A DNA stretch of 64,000 nt from Polyangium sp. y55x31 (GCF_029946505.1 NZ_JARZHG010000005.1:124001-188000), one strand, 5' to 3'; numbered from the stretch's first letter, positions 34,901 through 43,715 are shown. Translations and numbers: made by a program. Notes: generated from the sequence alone by a model not told the origin.

Positions 34901-35451
34901 GGCTCGCCCTGATAAAAAAGCGCCTCGCCGCGCTCGTACGTGACCAGCGTGGCGCCGAGGCCGTCGTTTTCGGGGCCGTCGGATCCCCCAAGCTCACGTA
35001 GCGCCCGGAAGAGGCTCGATTGCTGCACGAGCCGGTCGCGGAGCTGCTCCTCGCCGAGGCGCACGAGGGCCTCGCGGCGGGGATGCTCGGGCGGCAGGGC
35101 ATTGCGGAAATCCTGGGCGGCGATGCGGGCCACGGCGACCGGGCCCGTCGCGCGCACGGTGGCCGCCCTTCGCCCGCCCGCGCGGCCGAGCAGGGCCTGC
35201 TCGCCGAAGAGCGCGCCCGGTTCGAGGCGCGCCAGGCGGATCACGCCGCCGCCCGGCCGCGCGCCGAAGACCTGGCAAATGCCCTCGACCAGGACGAAGG
35301 CCGCGTCCCCGATTTCACCCTCCCGCACGATCTGCGCGCCGGATTCGTACCGCTGGACGACGATCCGCTCGAGCAGGCTGTTCGTCGCGTCCTGCCCGAG
35401 GCCTTCGAGCAGGCCGGCCCCGCGGATCAAGCCTTCGATTTCGTGCGTCAT
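31921..35451 (-). CDS. Multidomain nitric oxide synthase: cNMP-cNMP-[2Fe-2S]-FAD-NAD-NOS oxygenase
   Basis: A 1176-residue, self-sufficient NO synthase candidate oxidising L-arginine to citrulline and NO. Order: two cyclic-nucleotide-binding folds (about 13-118, with FGEQALLGRAGGRRAATV, and 145-265, with VGERGLLRREARAATA); an unassigned 130-residue segment; a BFD-like [2Fe-2S] domain with C410, C412, C444, C447; a ferredoxin-reductase-type FAD domain with R509PYTLS; an NAD(P) domain with AGIGVTP (571-577) and CGP (C655); a Pro/Ser-rich linker (about 690-790); and the NOS oxygenase domain. There WRNSTRCIGR supplies heme ligand C872, and GWYMATEIGARN supplies arginine-binding E1050. The reductase-before-oxygenase order with an Fe-S cluster matches the published Sorangium cellulosum enzyme. 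The paired cNMP domains suggest nucleotide control (inference). ATG at 35451. Confidence 0.9.
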   Translation of the reverse strand: MTHEIEGLIRGAGLLEGLGQDATNSLLERIVVQRYESGAQIVREGEIGDAAFVLVEGICQVFGARPGGGVIRLARLEPGALFGEQALLGRAGGRRAATVRATGPVAVARIAAQDFRNALPPEHPRREALVRLGEEQLRDRLVQQSSLFRALRELGGSDGPENDGLGATLVTYERGEALFYQGEPADAVYVVISGAVGVYVEKGGRPQLLSRIEAGHCVGERGLLRREARAATALADEPVTAFRVPGDRFLAILERSAELREYFDSLESVYELPHRGFVTIFAGRFLGKPCITSLYHLPRGRHAVASHVPGEELHHLTVSEPGLEGPPDERGKYRFVDARRGLEREIVVTPDDGRILSFTARGDWVDLPKLFALALEGGSLSPWQCAAFTETGSIDLESPPSLRPDDEIVCTCMRVRRRDLRRAILDGCNTPEAIRDRTRAGSACGACLPRIADMLGKSAWTSAEIVSAIDVCPGVRAFRLVPREGGVLPAEPGQHIVIQAEIDGRFIERPYTLSAPTSGGHYEITVKRLPGGVFSTWLFERRAEDALIRVSAPGGHFTMPPNNRPVVYLVAGIGVTPAIAACRAIREIGSTRRVHVDYSAHSPASAPYADELHALAAACPNVTARIRFTEVWGRLGAAEVASLVDAHPDAEWFLCGPIPYLRAMSKLLLEQGVLDTHLHIEEFVAGGVVVAQPGRRPSLLAPATIVPPVHVPPLHLPPSFPASLLPKPPPAVNISYTPGSSTPPAAPPPSTPPSAPAPHAPGTVPPPSSAPASTPSPSSKSRTDGVCPFAHGTHREDGLGVIPPIVAGQDTSVAEEARAYLAQFYREKGAPRAFEVRWAQVSAELERSGSYVQTYDELSFGAKLAWRNSTRCIGRLFWNGLEVRDMRHLTDEDEILSALVEHIELATHGGNLRAMMTVLAPANRAGEGPRIWNGQLLRYAGYTNPDGTVTGDPMNIELTTKALDLGWKGGPRTRFDLLPLIVKLPGREPRWMEIPRRVVREVPLVHPDLPWFASLGLRWYALPAVSELLLDIGGVKYPAAPFNGWYMATEIGARNFSDPYRYNMLPAIAERLGLDTQRASSLWRDRAQVELTRAVVHSFERAGVKIVDHHTAAEDFVQFAQVEQGQGRCVHMRWSWIVPPIGGSATSVFHMDEDHHPDVMLKPNLFYQPKPWAPPA

Positions 35452-35570
35452 TATCGGGTACGTCCCTTACCATCCATGCGCGCGGCCTCGCAAGACCGCC
35501 GAAAATGTGGGACAACACCGCGCGCTCGCGCGGCGCGAGTGTGTCCTGTTCGCGCGATCTCGACTACCTC

Positions 35571-36329
35571 ATGTCCGAACCCACCGTGCATCTCCTCGGC
35601 CCGTTTCACGTCCCCGGCTTTTCGGCGCGCCACGTGCGTGTGTACGTCCCGCCGCGACGGTCGCCCGCGAAGCCACCCGTGCTCTACCTTTTCGATGGGC
35701 AGAACCTCTTCCACGACGAACCCTCGTTCGCCGGCGGCTGGCACCTGCACGCCGTGGGGGCGCGGCTCGCGGCGCGCGGCGAGCGCGTGCCCGTGATCGT
35801 GGGCATCGACCACGGCGGGCACGAGCGCATCGACGAGCTCTCGCCGTTCCCCACGAAGAGTGGTCCGGGGAGGCTCGAGCTCTTGCTCGACTGGATGCGG
35901 GGCGGGCTCGGACCCCATATCGAACATCATTTCGGGGTATCCACGGATCCCGCCGACACGGGCGTCGGCGGCTCCTCGATGGGCGGGCTCGCCGCGCTTT
36001 ACGTGCACCTGCGCGCGCCCGATCGGTTCGGCCTGGCGATGAGCATGTCGCCGTCGCTGCAGATCGGGCGCGGCGCGCTCTTCGACTGGATCGAATCCCA
36101 GCCGCGCCCGCGTGTCTCGCGCATTTACCTCGACGCGGGCGCGCTGGAGGCGGGCGGCGGCCTCTTGCGGGCGGCCGAGCGCCTCGCGTACAAGTTCGTC
36201 GAGCGGGGCTATGATCCCCATTCGCTCAAGTTCGTCGCGGCAAAGCGCGGCGCCCACAACGAAAAGCACTGGCGGCGGCGAGCGCCCGGCGCGATTCGAT
36301 TCCTGTTCGGCCGGAAGTGGCGGCGCTGA
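35571..36329 (+). CDS. Alpha/beta-hydrolase esterase (esterase D / Fes-like)
   Basis: A 252-residue serine hydrolase of the Esterase_D family (PF00756). VLYLFDGQNLFHDEPSFAGG (about 37-56) is the oxyanion-side signature; GVGGSSMGGLAALY (about 124-137) holds the nucleophile Ser in GxSxGG; the acid is probably in IYLDAGALE and the His in KRGAHNEKHW near the C-terminus. Relatives hydrolyse S-formylglutathione, acyl-trehalose, enterobactin esters or feruloyl esters; the substrate is not evident here. No signal peptide. ATG at 35571 lacks a good ribosome site but begins the conserved fold; a short upstream extension is open. It is divergent from the NO synthase gene, with 119 bases between starts. 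Confidence 0.82.
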   Translation: MSEPTVHLLGPFHVPGFSARHVRVYVPPRRSPAKPPVLYLFDGQNLFHDEPSFAGGWHLHAVGARLAARGERVPVIVGIDHGGHERIDELSPFPTKSGPGRLELLLDWMRGGLGPHIEHHFGVSTDPADTGVGGSSMGGLAALYVHLRAPDRFGLAMSMSPSLQIGRGALFDWIESQPRPRVSRIYLDAGALEAGGGLLRAAERLAYKFVERGYDPHSLKFVAAKRGAHNEKHWRRRAPGAIRFLFGRKWRR

Positions 36330-36379
36330 TGCGTATTTCCCCTTGCCGGAGGCACGTTTCGCCAGTATCGGAGAGCCTC

Positions 36380-37195
36380 ATGCGCTCAGCCTGCGTCGCC
36401 TCCGTCCTCGTCGCCCTTGCCTTCGCGCCGTCTGCATTTGCCCAGGCCATCCCGGGCCCGCCCGATGCACCTGCGGTCCCGCCCACGCCGCCCGCGCCGG
36501 GCCAGGACAAGGAGTCGCCGAAGGTGCCCGAGGCCGCCGAGCCCACGGCGCCGCCGTCCGGCATTGCCAAACCCGAGGAGCCGCCGCTTGCTGCGCCGCC
36601 CGCTGCCGAGCCGGCGAAAGAGGCGGCAGAGGCGCCGGGGAAAGGCACGCCGCGGATTCACATCGAGGCGGATCGGCCGGGGGTGAAGCTCCTGCGAATC
36701 TCGGGGGTGGTCTCGGACCGGGCGGGCGAGGGGATTTTCGTGCGGACGGCGTGCGAGGCGCCTTGCGACCGCATCGTGGACGGCCGCAAAGATCAGGTCT
36801 TTTTCTTCGGCGCCGACGGAATGGTGCCGTCGCGTGGGTTTCTCCTTTCGAACGTGGGCGGCGACGTCGTGGCGCACGTCGACGGCGGGAGCTTCCTCGG
36901 CCGGCAGCTCGGCTTTCTTTTCGGCGGCTTCGGCGGCGCGGCCGTCCTCGGCGGCGCGATCATGCTCGGCATTGGTTACAGCGCCGATGGCGCGACGCTG
37001 AACAGCGAGGGAAAGGTGACCCAGGGGGAAAACAAATCCCTCACGACGGGCGGCTTCGTCACGCTCGGCGTGGGCGCGGCCATGGTAGCCACGGGGATCA
37101 CGCTCGTCCTCTTGAACAAGACGGAGATCAAGCTCGTACAGGCGACGCCGAAATCGGCGGGCGTGCGGCTTCAAATGGGGCGCATCGTGTTTTGA
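36380..37195 (+). CDS. Exported Pro/Ala-rich protein with two C-terminal membrane segments
   Basis: A 271-residue protein. A signal peptide (MRSACVASVLVALAFAPSAFA) is followed by a Pro/Ala/Glu-rich stretch to about residue 90, a beta-type region (VKLLRISGVVSDRAGEGIFV and a Cys pair in TACEAPCDR), and two hydrophobic helices (LGFLFGGFGGAAVLGGAIML and GGFVTLGVGAAMVATGITLV) near the C-terminus. This plan, with a periplasmic region and two C-terminal helices, recurs among myxobacterial PEGA-like envelope proteins; no known family was recognised. ATG at 36380 follows GGAGA. The esterase gene ends 50 bases upstream and the DedA gene starts 23 bases downstream, all on the same strand. Confidence 0.7.
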   Translation: MRSACVASVLVALAFAPSAFAQAIPGPPDAPAVPPTPPAPGQDKESPKVPEAAEPTAPPSGIAKPEEPPLAAPPAAEPAKEAAEAPGKGTPRIHIEADRPGVKLLRISGVVSDRAGEGIFVRTACEAPCDRIVDGRKDQVFFFGADGMVPSRGFLLSNVGGDVVAHVDGGSFLGRQLGFLFGGFGGAAVLGGAIMLGIGYSADGATLNSEGKVTQGENKSLTTGGFVTLGVGAAMVATGITLVLLNKTEIKLVQATPKSAGVRLQMGRIVF

Positions 37196-37218
37196 GCGGG
37201 TGACGCAAAGGGGGGGAC

Positions 37219-37797
37219 GTGCAACATCTGATCGAGACGTACGGGTACGTCGCCGTGCTGATCGGCACGTTCTTCGAGGGGGAGACCGTGGCGATCCTCG
37301 GGGGCTTCGCGGCCCACCAGCGGCATCTCCGGTATTCGCTCGTCGTGCTGTTGGCGTTCGTCGGGTCCGTCCTGGGGGACCAGGTCGCGTACTTGCTCGG
37401 CAGGCATTATGGGCGATCCTTCGTCGATCGTCGCCCGAAGCTCGTGCCGCACGTCGCGCGGGCGACGGCGCTCCTCGAGCGTCACCCGGTGCTCTTCATT
37501 CTGGGATTCCGCTTCATTTATGGATTGCGCAACGTGGCGCCGGTCGCGATCTCCCTGAGCCGCATTCCGATGGCCCGTTTCGTCGTGCTGAACGTGATCG
37601 CGGCGGCCGTGTGGGCCGTGATCGTCACGGGGCTCGGGTACCTGTTCGGACAAGCCATCGAGGCTCTGCGGGGGGAGATCCGCGCGTGGGACGAGCGGCT
37701 GGCGATGGGCGCGGTGCTCGCGGCCCTCTCGATCTTCGGGTTCAATCTGCTGCGGGAGCGGGTGCAGAGGAGGCAGGCGGGGCCGCGGGGGCGGTGA
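37219..37797 (+). CDS. DedA-family (SNARE-associated / VTT) membrane protein
   Basis: A 192-residue inner-membrane protein. Motifs of the DedA family: YVAVLIGTFFEGETVAILGG (Glu pair E/ET in the re-entrant loop), VLLAFVGSVLGDQVAYLLGR (GDQ...GR), FILGFRFIYGLRNVAPVAIS (FxRFxxGxR, here GFRFIYGLR) and ISRIP-like LSRIPMARFVVLN. Four to five helices are present. DedA proteins act as phospholipid scramblases/transporters supporting undecaprenyl-phosphate recycling and proton-motive-force homeostasis. The start is GTG at 37219 after GGGGG. It lies 23 bases after the exported protein gene, so cotranscription is likely. Confidence 0.88.
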   Translation: MQHLIETYGYVAVLIGTFFEGETVAILGGFAAHQRHLRYSLVVLLAFVGSVLGDQVAYLLGRHYGRSFVDRRPKLVPHVARATALLERHPVLFILGFRFIYGLRNVAPVAISLSRIPMARFVVLNVIAAAVWAVIVTGLGYLFGQAIEALRGEIRAWDERLAMGAVLAALSIFGFNLLRERVQRRQAGPRGR

Positions 37798-37867
37798 GGC
37801 GGGGCGGGAAGCGCCGACGAGCGCTCGCGCTTTTAACCTTTCACCCCTCTCGGGTGACGAAACCGCC

Positions 37868-39328
37868 ATGACAAGGCACCTCCCTCTCCTTTTCCTCGGC
37901 TTCACCCTCGCCGCCTGCGGCTCCTCCGGCTCCGGCACGCCCGGGGGCTCGGGCGGCGCCGGCGGCCAAAACCAAGGCGGCTCGGGTGGCTCCGGCCAAG
38001 GCGGCGCCGGCGGCGCGACCGTCGATTTCGTCGAGGCGCTCGAGGCCGACGGCTTCTCCGTGGGCGAAGGAAAGTTCAAGCTCCTCGACCTCTCCACTTG
38101 CTGCGACGAGGGCAAATCCTGCGCCGGAAACAATCCTTCGAGCCCTTATGCCGCTTATTACCTCCCTCGTGCTCCCGGGCAAACCACGCCGAATCCCGAC
38201 GAGGACGCGGACGGCCTCGCCAATACCTACCGCCTCCGCGCCGACGAGGCCGTGGTTTGGCTCGGCGAGACACCGCCGCCGGTCGCTTACTTCGGGTTCA
38301 CCGATTACCTCATGGCCCGCGACGACGGCACCGGCACGAATACGCGCACCCCGGTCTTCGCGAGCCTCGCCGAGACGCTCAACATCGGCGTGATCGGCGT
38401 CGACGGGCCCATGGACGGCGTCAAGTACGGCCGCCGCGCGCTCGTCGTGCACACGCCCGATGCCACCATCGCCGAGCGCGTGAAGAAGGCGGCTGTCGCG
38501 TCCGGCATCCCCGCCTCGGCCGTGAACGTCGCGCCCATCGATTCCGTGAGCACGCGCCTCGGGCTCGAGGAGACCGACGATACGTTCGGCGTCCTCTTCC
38601 GCTCCGCGATTTACGAGGACGAGGCCGCCGGAGACGCCTGGCTGAAGGCGCCGCCGGTGAAGCTTTATCGATTGACCCCGTCCACGCCGCCCGCCGCGGC
38701 CGAGCTTTATGGGAAAGCCACGCCCCGACCCAAGGACACGATGAACGACGAGAACCCGACCTACGCTGCGGCCGCCGCCGAGCTCGAGCAGGCGATCATC
38801 GCGGCGTACGCGGGCACCCACGACGCGACGATCGAGACCATGACGGAAGGGACGCCCGATCCGTATGCCTGCATCGCCGGGGAGAAGAGCTGCGCCGGCG
38901 ACAATCGCGACACGATCTATCCGGCCACGGGGCCTTTCCTCTGGCCCGTGAACGCGAAGGACTTCATCATCGTCCACGGCGTCGACCATTCGCAGACCGG
39001 CAAAGCGACGTACGCGAATGCGAGCGTGTACGCGCTCCAGCACCTCGTCGGGGTCGCCGGCGTCTCGAGCAAGAGCTGGAAAGGCAGCGCCAAGAAGTAC
39101 CTGCCGAACCACCCGCTCGTGGACAAGCTCTACGCTTACAAGATCGCCCGGGCCTGCAATGGCGAGGCGTTCTGCCTCGAGGTCCCGGACGCGCCGTGCC
39201 CGAACGGCATCGCGCCGGGCACCATCGCGGCCATCGCGTTCCGCGCCTACCTCGAGCCCAGCGCGAACACCGCGGCGAACCCCGCCTTGCTCGTGCCCGA
39301 CGGGGTCCTGCGGTTCAAGACGAAATGA
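37868..39328 (+). CDS. Large lipoprotein with Gly/Ser linker, function unknown
   Basis: A 486-residue lipoprotein: signal peptide with lipobox TLAAC (Cys 18), then a Gly/Ser/Gln linker (GGSGGAGGQNQGGSGGSGQG), then a globular part of about 430 residues. It includes CCDEGKSCAGNN, AVVWLGETPPPVAYFGFTDY, LNIGVIGVDGPMDGVKYGRR, MTEGTPDPYACIAGEKSCAG (the second Cys/Asn segment resembles the first) and FIIVHGVDHSQTGKATYAN. Six or more Cys suggest disulphides. I do not recognise the family; the HGVDHSQTGKATY run looks conserved and may be an active-site or binding segment. ATG at 37868. It is convergent with the repeat-containing envelope gene, ten bases between stops. Confidence 0.72.
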   Translation: MTRHLPLLFLGFTLAACGSSGSGTPGGSGGAGGQNQGGSGGSGQGGAGGATVDFVEALEADGFSVGEGKFKLLDLSTCCDEGKSCAGNNPSSPYAAYYLPRAPGQTTPNPDEDADGLANTYRLRADEAVVWLGETPPPVAYFGFTDYLMARDDGTGTNTRTPVFASLAETLNIGVIGVDGPMDGVKYGRRALVVHTPDATIAERVKKAAVASGIPASAVNVAPIDSVSTRLGLEETDDTFGVLFRSAIYEDEAAGDAWLKAPPVKLYRLTPSTPPAAAELYGKATPRPKDTMNDENPTYAAAAAELEQAIIAAYAGTHDATIETMTEGTPDPYACIAGEKSCAGDNRDTIYPATGPFLWPVNAKDFIIVHGVDHSQTGKATYANASVYALQHLVGVAGVSSKSWKGSAKKYLPNHPLVDKLYAYKIARACNGEAFCLEVPDAPCPNGIAPGTIAAIAFRAYLEPSANTAANPALLVPDGVLRFKTK

Positions 39329-39338
39329 GTTTGGCCCT

Positions 39339-40517
39339 TCAGAAGGTCACGCCGAGCCCGAACGTCCCCAGGATCTGTATCGCGCCTTCCTTGTCGTAAA
39401 ACGTCACGCCCACGCTCGGAAAGCGTGGATCCTTCGACTCCGCGATCACCGTGACCGGGTCCGCCAGCGCCACGCCGATGCCGATGCCGCCGGACAGCGA
39501 GAATCCGCCGTCGCGCGTGAACACCGTGGTGTTGCCGATCATGCCGCCCAGGATCATCGAGCTCACGTTTTGCGTCGCGCTGACGTTCGTGAGCTGCGGG
39601 TGTGTCACGGTCGCGTCGAAGCTCTCGTAGCCGACGTGGCCCTTGAGCCAGAAGCCGCGCAGCGCCTTGCCCTCGAAATACACGCCGACGTTGCCGGCGA
39701 GCGCCCAGCCGCTCGCGTCGAGGTTTTCCGTCGGCGAACCCCAGATCCACGTCGGCGAGATTTGCAGCGCGATCGGGCCCCACACGGCCACCTCGGCCTC
39801 GAAGCTCAGGCGCCGGAAGAGCAAATCGAACGGGTTCACGCGCGCCGACCAGCGACAGCATTTCGGGGGTGGCGGCGGGGGCGGCGGGGTCGGGCCCGCG
39901 CCCGTGCCCGCCGCGTTGGGATACCCGGCCGGCGGCGGATAACCTTGCGGATAGCCCTGCGGATAACCTTGCGGGTACCCCTGAGGATAACCCCCCTGCT
40001 GCGGATATCCCGGCTGCTGCTGCGGGTAACCCGGCTGCTGCTGCGGATAACCCGGCTGCTGCTGCGGATAACCCGGCTGCTGCTGCGGATAACCTGGCTG
40101 CTGCTGCGGGTAGCCCGGCTGTTGCTGCGGATACCCTTGGGGATATTGTTGCGGATATCCCGGTTGCTGCTGCGGGTAGCCTGGCTGTTGCTGCGGATAC
40201 CCTTGGGGATATTGTTGCGGATATCCCGGTTGCTGCGGAGGATACCCCGGCTGCTGCGGGGGATACACTGGCTGCTGCGGCGGCGTGCCCTGCGGCGGTT
40301 GTCCTTGCTGCGGCGCGCCCTGTTGCGGCGCCTGTCCCTGCGCCGGCGGCGTACCCTGCTGCGGCGGTTGTCCCTGCTGCGGCGGAGGCGGCGGGGGCGG
40401 GAGCGCGGTCGGGGCCGGCGTGGTGGGGGCCGGCTGCTGCGCCGACGCGGCCGCGGTCACGCTGAGCGCCGTCGCGGCCGCGGCGAGCAAGATCCAGGGC
40501 GAAGAACGAAGTGCCAT
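39339..40517 (-). CDS. Exported protein with PQQQPGY repeats and C-terminal beta-barrel-like domain
   Basis: A 392-residue exported protein. The signal peptide ([20 protein letters not shown]) is followed by a Pro/Gln-rich region (about 28-205) of heptads PQQQPGY, octads PQQYPQGY and tetrads PQGY. The C-terminal 170 residues have strands such as [40 protein letters not shown] and [19 protein letters not shown] and end in GVTF with terminal Phe, as in outer-membrane barrels. The repeat region would form an extended, flexible Gln/Pro/Tyr arm of the kind seen in peptidoglycan- or surface-spanning proteins. ATG at 40517. The reverse frame stays open for another 3 kb upstream across other genes, which is an artefact of codon bias. 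Confidence 0.8.
   Translation of the reverse strand: MALRSSPWILLAAAATALSVTAAASAQQPAPTTPAPTALPPPPPPPQQGQPPQQGTPPAQGQAPQQGAPQQGQPPQGTPPQQPVYPPQQPGYPPQQPGYPQQYPQGYPQQQPGYPQQQPGYPQQYPQGYPQQQPGYPQQQPGYPQQQPGYPQQQPGYPQQQPGYPQQQPGYPQQGGYPQGYPQGYPQGYPQGYPPPAGYPNAAGTGAGPTPPPPPPPPKCCRWSARVNPFDLLFRRLSFEAEVAVWGPIALQISPTWIWGSPTENLDASGWALAGNVGVYFEGKALRGFWLKGHVGYESFDATVTHPQLTNVSATQNVSSMILGGMIGNTTVFTRDGGFSLSGGIGIGVALADPVTVIAESKDPRFPSVGVTFYDKEGAIQILGTFGLGVTF
39933..40281 (-). repeat. Coding tandem repeats PQQQPGY / PQQYPQGY / PQGY
   Basis: The unit is 21 bases (PQQQPGY, about eight exact copies), interspersed with PQQYPQGY and followed by four 12-base PQGY units. Within the array a 66-base segment is duplicated: 40117-40170 and 40183-40236 are identical over 54 bases, and the flanking unit differs at one base. 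This indicates recent expansion by slippage or unequal recombination. Confidence 0.85.
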
Positions 40518-40673
40518 CGTCTGCGAATGTACCGGAGCCGCGGCCCGCGCGCCACGACACAAGCAACGCTCCAGCGCGTCCTCGACGTTTGGGGGCTCCG
40601 CTCCAAGATCGGAGCTCCGCCCCCAAGCCCCCTGTCGAATCCCTCCGCCGCCTGGGCTACCCTCGCGGCCCCC

Positions 40674-42410
40674 ATGAGTGTCAGCGTCGCCGAAGACCGT
40701 CCTCTGTCCCGCGTGGAGCCGAGCCACGCAGACCTCGACCGCGCCCTCGCCGAGCTCGGCGATAACGCCCGCGCCTTCGCGCGTTTGCCCCCGCGGGACA
40801 AGGCCCGGCTCCTGCGCGAGGAGGTCCTGCCCCGCGTCGAGGCCTCCGCCCTGCGAATGGTCCAGGCGAGCTGCCTCGAAAAAGGCATCGACCCCGCCGC
40901 CCCCATCGCCGGCGAGGAGTGGCTCGCCGGCCCCTGCACCATCGCCAGCAACGTCGCCGCGCTCGCCGACGCCCTCGACCAGATCGCCACGCGGGGCGCG
41001 CCCCGCCTGCCCTTCCGCGCCGTCCGCGAAGAGAACGGACGCACGAAGGTCCGCGTCTTCCCGATGCGGGGCTCGGACGGCGCGTTGCTCTCCGGGTTCA
41101 CCTGCGACGTGCACCTCGAACGAGGCGTGCGCCGCGCCGACGTCCGCGCCGAGCAGGCCACGTTTTACCGGCAGGCGGATCCCGAGGGCGGCATCTCGCT
41201 CGTGCTCGGGGCCGGCAACGTCGCGAGCATCGGGCCGATGGATACGCTGCACACCCTCTTCAACGAGGGCCGTGTCGTCCTCCTCAAGACGAGCCCGGTC
41301 AACGCCTACCTCGGCCCGATCCTCGAGGACATGCTCGCGCCCCTGATCTCGCGCGGGTTCGTCCGGATCGTGCACGGCGGGCCGGAGGTCGGCGGCTACC
41401 TGGCGTCGCATCGCATGGTCTCGCACGTGCACATCACGGGCTCGCAGCACACGCACGACATCATCGTGTGGGGCAAACCCGGGCCGGAACAGGACACGCG
41501 GCGCGCCGCGAACGATCCCGTCCTCCGGAAGCCCATCACCTCGGAGCTCGGCAACGTGAGCCCGGTCGTCGTCGTGCCTTACCTCTACGCCGAGGACGAG
41601 CTCTGGTTCCAGGCGCGCAGCGTCGCCACGCAGATCGTCAACAACGCCTCGTTCAACTGCAACGCGGCCAAGATGCTCGTCCTCGCCCGCGGCTGGGCGC
41701 AGCGGGACCTGTTCCTCGACAAACTCCAGCAGGCCCTCGGCGAGGTCCGCCCACGGAAGGCGTATTATCCGGGCGCGGAGCAGCGCCACGCCTCGCTCGT
41801 GAAGGGGCACGAGCGCGTGCGTCTCATCGGCGAGGCGAGCCCCGGCACCTTGCCATGGACGATGATCACCGATCTCGACGCCAAGGACGCGCGCGAGCCC
41901 CTCTTCTCCACCGAGCCGTTCTGCGGCATCGTCAGCGAGGTCTCGGTCGGCTCCGACGACCCGGCCGAGTTCCTCGCCGCCGCGACGCGCTTCTGCAACG
42001 ACACCCTCTGGGGCACGCTCTCCGCGTCGATCGTTTGTCCGAGCATTCTGGAGGACGACCCGGTCGTCGGCGCCGCGCTGGAGCGCGCCATCGACGAGCT
42101 CCGTTATGGCGCGGTCGCCGTGAATCACTGGCCCGGGCTCGTGTACGGGACCGTCACGGCCCCGTGGGGCGGTCATCCGAGCGTGACGCTCGCCGACGTG
42201 AAGAGCGGCATCGGTTTCGTCCACAACACCGTCATGCTCGGGCGCATCGAGAAGGCCGTGCTCCGGGGCCCGCTGAAGACGTTTCCACGGCCACCCTTCT
42301 TCTACGATCACCGCAATATGGCCGTCACGGCGGAGCGGCTGCTTCGGTATTATGCCCGACCTGGGTGGGGCCGTATCCCGGCCGTCGCAATGGCAGCGTT
42401 GCGTGGTTGA
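40674..42410 (+). CDS. Aldehyde dehydrogenase family protein
   Basis: A 578-residue NAD(P)-dependent aldehyde dehydrogenase superfamily member. The Glu-bearing motif is [16 protein letters not shown] (about 290-305, equivalent to ELGGKSP), the catalytic Cys lies in [16 protein letters not shown] (about 325), and [16 protein letters not shown] is the nucleotide-binding region. The N-terminal 100 residues are longer than in typical enzymes (about 480-500 residues total), and the C-terminus is basic with [20 protein letters not shown]. The unusual context of the Cys suggests a divergent clade; the substrate is unknown. ATG at 40674 begins just after a GC-rich gap of 156 bases that holds the divergent promoters. 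Confidence 0.85.
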   Translation: MSVSVAEDRPLSRVEPSHADLDRALAELGDNARAFARLPPRDKARLLREEVLPRVEASALRMVQASCLEKGIDPAAPIAGEEWLAGPCTIASNVAALADALDQIATRGAPRLPFRAVREENGRTKVRVFPMRGSDGALLSGFTCDVHLERGVRRADVRAEQATFYRQADPEGGISLVLGAGNVASIGPMDTLHTLFNEGRVVLLKTSPVNAYLGPILEDMLAPLISRGFVRIVHGGPEVGGYLASHRMVSHVHITGSQHTHDIIVWGKPGPEQDTRRAANDPVLRKPITSELGNVSPVVVVPYLYAEDELWFQARSVATQIVNNASFNCNAAKMLVLARGWAQRDLFLDKLQQALGEVRPRKAYYPGAEQRHASLVKGHERVRLIGEASPGTLPWTMITDLDAKDAREPLFSTEPFCGIVSEVSVGSDDPAEFLAAATRFCNDTLWGTLSASIVCPSILEDDPVVGAALERAIDELRYGAVAVNHWPGLVYGTVTAPWGGHPSVTLADVKSGIGFVHNTVMLGRIEKAVLRGPLKTFPRPPFFYDHRNMAVTAERLLRYYARPGWGRIPAVAMAALRG

Positions 42411-42521
42411 CGATTTTCCGTCACGTTTTCTCTTTGCGCACGATTTCGCGCTGGTGGGACTTGACCCGGGCCGACCCCGCGGCTCTGATGGATCACGGAC
42501 GCGCCTGCGTTTTGCACGACG

Positions 42522-43706
42522 ATGCTGCATCGAGACTCCAGCGCCGAGCGCTTTTTCCGGTTCCAGTCCGCTCCTTGCCTCGAGATCGATTTCGACGGCG
42601 CGATCTTGTGCGCGAACCCGGCGTTTTGCCTGGTCGCCGGGCGGAGCGAGGACGAGCTCCAGGCTGCCGGGCTCACGGCGCTCTTCGCGCCCGACGCCCG
42701 CGCGGAGGTATCGGCGGCGCTCGCGCGCGGGGCGGCGCGGGACGTCCTCACCTTCGATCTCCCGCTCGTGCGGCCCGAAGGCGAGCTCCGCTGGCTCGAA
42801 TGGCGCGGCGTCACCTTCCCCGAGCATCGACTCTTTCGCATCGTCGCGCACGACGTGACGGCGCTTTGGCGCGCGGAGGCGGAGGCGCGGGAGCGAGAGC
42901 GGTTCCTCGGCACGTTGCTCGCGAACTTCCCGGGCATGGTGTACCGGTGCCGGAACGACGCGGCGTGGACGATGGAGTTCGTGAGCGCGGGCTGCATCGA
43001 TTTGCTCGGGTACACGCCCGACGAGCTGGTCGGCGACGGCGCGACTTCGGTGAGCGACCTCGTGCATCCGCAGGACAGCGAGCGCGTGTGGAGCGGGGTG
43101 CAGGCCGCGGTCGAGGCGCACGCGTCCTATCGACTCCAGTATCGCCTTTTCAAGAAATCGGGCGAAGAGCGGTGGCTCGAGGAGCACGGGCGCGGCGTCT
43201 TCGACGCGTCGGGAGAGCTCGTCGCGCTCGAAGGGTTCGCCACCGATGTGACGATGCGGGTGCGGGCGCAGCAGGAGGTCGAAGAAAAGCTCCGCGTGAT
43301 CGCCGAGCAAAACGAGCAGATCAAGCACCTCTCGCTTCCGATCATCGAGGTCTGGGACGGCGTGATCACGCTCCCCGTGGTGGGCGTGCTCGACGATCAA
43401 CGCGCCGAGCGGATCATGCAGGGATTGCTCGATACCGTGGTGCGGACACAGAGCCAGCACGTGATCATCGATCTCACGGCCGTGGAGGAGGTCGACGCGG
43501 CCGTGGCCGAGCACATCGTGCGGATCCTGCGGGCCGTGCAGCTCCTCGGCGCCGAGGGCGCGCTCTCGGGCATGCAGCCGAAGGTGGCGCAGGCGCTCGT
43601 CACGCTTTCGGCCGACCTCGGCGGCGCGCGCACGTGGCCGGACCTGCGCGCCGCGCTCCGCGCCAGCATGCGCGTGCCGGCGCGGGCGACGGTCGCGCGG
43701 CGTTGA
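42522..43706 (+). CDS. PAS-PAS-STAS protein, RsbR-like without phosphorylatable Thr
   Basis: A 394-residue cytosolic sensor. PAS1 (about 8-115): [23 protein letters not shown]2 plus PAC (about 125-255): [20 protein letters not shown] and [21 protein letters not shown] helix linker leads to a STAS domain (about 280-390) of the RsbR type: [40 protein letters not shown] and [18 protein letters not shown]. In RsbR the motif is VDT(A/V)xAxH and AQT; here both Thr are Ala ([12 protein letters not shown]), so the usual phosphorylation by an RsbT-like kinase is not possible. It would act as an unphosphorylatable stressosome-like scaffold or partner. A related gene with both Thr retained lies at 57796. 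No kinase gene is near. Confidence 0.82.
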   Translation: MLHRDSSAERFFRFQSAPCLEIDFDGAILCANPAFCLVAGRSEDELQAAGLTALFAPDARAEVSAALARGAARDVLTFDLPLVRPEGELRWLEWRGVTFPEHRLFRIVAHDVTALWRAEAEARERERFLGTLLANFPGMVYRCRNDAAWTMEFVSAGCIDLLGYTPDELVGDGATSVSDLVHPQDSERVWSGVQAAVEAHASYRLQYRLFKKSGEERWLEEHGRGVFDASGELVALEGFATDVTMRVRAQQEVEEKLRVIAEQNEQIKHLSLPIIEVWDGVITLPVVGVLDDQRAERIMQGLLDTVVRTQSQHVIIDLTAVEEVDAAVAEHIVRILRAVQLLGAEGALSGMQPKVAQALVTLSADLGGARTWPDLRAALRASMRVPARATVARR

Positions 43707-43715
43707 CGAGATTCG

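Noticed and set aside
39018-40673. Open frame extending the aldehyde dehydrogenase N-terminus by over 500 codons
   Set aside because: It crosses the antisense repeat array, producing low-complexity Leu/Arg strings, and contains no ribosome site; the family-like sequence starts at ATG 40674.
40518-43514. Very long reverse-strand open frame continuing upstream of the PQQQPGY-repeat gene
   Set aside because: It lies antisense to the aldehyde dehydrogenase and PAS-STAS genes, gives an Arg/His/Leu-rich product without any domain, and is explained by GC-biased third positions; only the part up to 40517 is coding.
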